Shown here one piece after another: positions 63,614 to 64,000 of a stretch of DNA of 64,000 nt. Position 1 is the stretch's first letter, and each line of letters begins with the position of its first letter. The DNA lies in the NCBI RefSeq assembly GCF_028737215.1, contig NZ_JAQZAM010000004.1, forward strand, positions 307,669 through 371,668, written 5' to 3'. The notes under the pieces were generated by a model. That model ran no database searches. It saw only the letters and a program-made list of their open reading frames with translations, and was not told where the DNA came from. Source of the stretch: Actinomycetospora chibensis. GTDB taxonomy: Bacteria; Actinomycetota; Actinomycetes; Mycobacteriales; Pseudonocardiaceae. The translations under genes were made by a program, and so were the position numbers.

Positions 63614-63940
63614 GTGCCCTACGTGCTCCTTGCCGTCGCGATCGCCTGCGAGGTGGTCGCGACGGTGTCGCTCAAGCTCTCCGAGGGGTTCACGCGGCTC
63701 GTCCCCTCGGTCGTCGTGGTCGTGGGCTACCTCGCGGCGTTCGGATTCCTGTCGCAGGCCCTGGCGCGGGGGCTCGGCGTGAGCGTCGCCTACGGTCTGT
63801 GGGCCGCCGCGGGGGTCGCGCTCGTGGCGATCGCCGGCACGGTGCTGCTCGGCGAGACCCTGACGTGGGTCCAGATCGGTGGGATCGGGCTGGTCATCGC
63901 CGGGGTGCTGGCCCTCGAGCTCGGGGCCCAGCCGACGTGA
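63614..63940 (+). CDS. small multidrug resistance (SMR/QacE) exporter
   Basis: The 108-residue, four-helix protein has the family's E13 (AIACEVVATVSLKLSEGFT) used for proton and cation exchange, and GVALVAIAGTVLLGETLTWVQIGGIGLVIAGVLALEL. It exports cationic compounds such as quaternary ammonium. GTG at 63614 gives the normal length and has GGAAGG upstream; ATG at 63575 would add 13 residues through the operator. Its stop lies inside a 15-bp tandem repeat. Confidence 0.92.
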   Translation: MPYVLLAVAIACEVVATVSLKLSEGFTRLVPSVVVVVGYLAAFGFLSQALARGLGVSVAYGLWAAAGVALVAIAGTVLLGETLTWVQIGGIGLVIAGVLALELGAQPT

Positions 63941-64000
63941 ACACCGCCGACGTGAACACCGCCGACGTGAACACCGCCGACGTGAACACCGCCGACGTGA
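63937..64000. repeat. 15-bp tandem repeat GTGAACACCGCCGAC, at least four copies
   Basis: Units start at 63937, 63952, 63967 and 63982, with a partial fifth at 63997 that runs off the window. The preceding GCCGAC at 63931 extends the pattern upstream. Each unit carries a GTG and an overlapping TGA in another frame. Confidence 0.9.
63937..64000 (+). CDS. start of a downstream gene with VNTAD repeats, cut by the window end
   Basis: GTG at 63937 overlaps the SMR stop as GTGA, the style of coupling used throughout the window. Its frame reads VNTAD repeated four times up to the window edge with no stop. Every unit begins with GTG, so several starts are possible and the real one may lie at any copy. 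Product unknown; SMR genes often precede a TetR regulator or second SMR subunit. Confidence 0.4.
   Translation, partial: MNTADVNTADVNTADVNTADV

Overview
The window is about 73% G+C with heavy GTG start use, F420-type redox proteins, a CtaD-SerB pair and a gene order shared with mycobacteria. It fits the chromosome of a high-GC actinomycete, most likely of the order Pseudonocardiales. The genus is not determined. I see no rRNA, insertion sequence, prophage, plasmid or CRISPR locus, so this is mostly core chromosome with small accessory insertions.

Layout: 1-4230 holds a truncated membrane protein, five 15-bp repeats, an MFS exporter overlapping an iron-sulfur photolyase, tRNA-Ala(GGC) and a terminator. 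4387-9090 is a chain of four genes joined by GTGA overlaps: ctaD, serB, a PTH2-domain protein and an ATP-grasp protein. 9134-20565 follows the M. tuberculosis Rv1329c-Rv1341 order (dinG, pncB, clpS, DUF2017, mec, cysO, cysM, rhomboid, metallo-beta-lactamase fold, rph, rdgB). It differs by an added pncA, an added MFS exporter and no murI. 20569-25573 has a methyltransferase, an Asp-nucleophile hydrolase, a structurally odd tRNA with anticodon UAG, bcp, a DUF3618 protein, and an acyl-CoA synthetase with a thioesterase. 25605-28036 is a polyamine operon: ornithine decarboxylase, then a SpeD-SpeE fusion.

28182-41200 has two large surface or secreted proteins of low complexity, one of them a cutinase joined to a polysaccharide-lyase-like domain. 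Between and beside them lie F420/LLM oxidoreductases, a HIT protein, trpS, a DPP-IV-like peptidase and an acetolactate-synthase-like enzyme. 41331-49903 carries a GAF-ANTAR regulator, PadR with a P450, an SDR, stress proteins, hsp20 with a MerR regulator, and an SOS-controlled dinB followed by a VOC gene remnant. 50120-56351 has zwf, a TetR/alcohol dehydrogenase pair with twin operators, and DUF2243-CtaG. 56311-64000 has a 2-oxo-acid decarboxylase with an acyl ligase behind a palindromic operator, psuG, a second GAF-ANTAR protein, a nucleotidyl cyclase, AraC with a possible micropeptide, and an SMR exporter that runs into a gene starting with a 15-bp repeat.

Links across the window: Mec, CysO and CysM form a protein-bound sulfur route to cysteine. 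PncA and PncB salvage nicotinamide. CtaD and CtaG belong to the aa3 oxidase. The class III cyclase and the Rv1339-like phosphodiesterase may make and remove cAMP.
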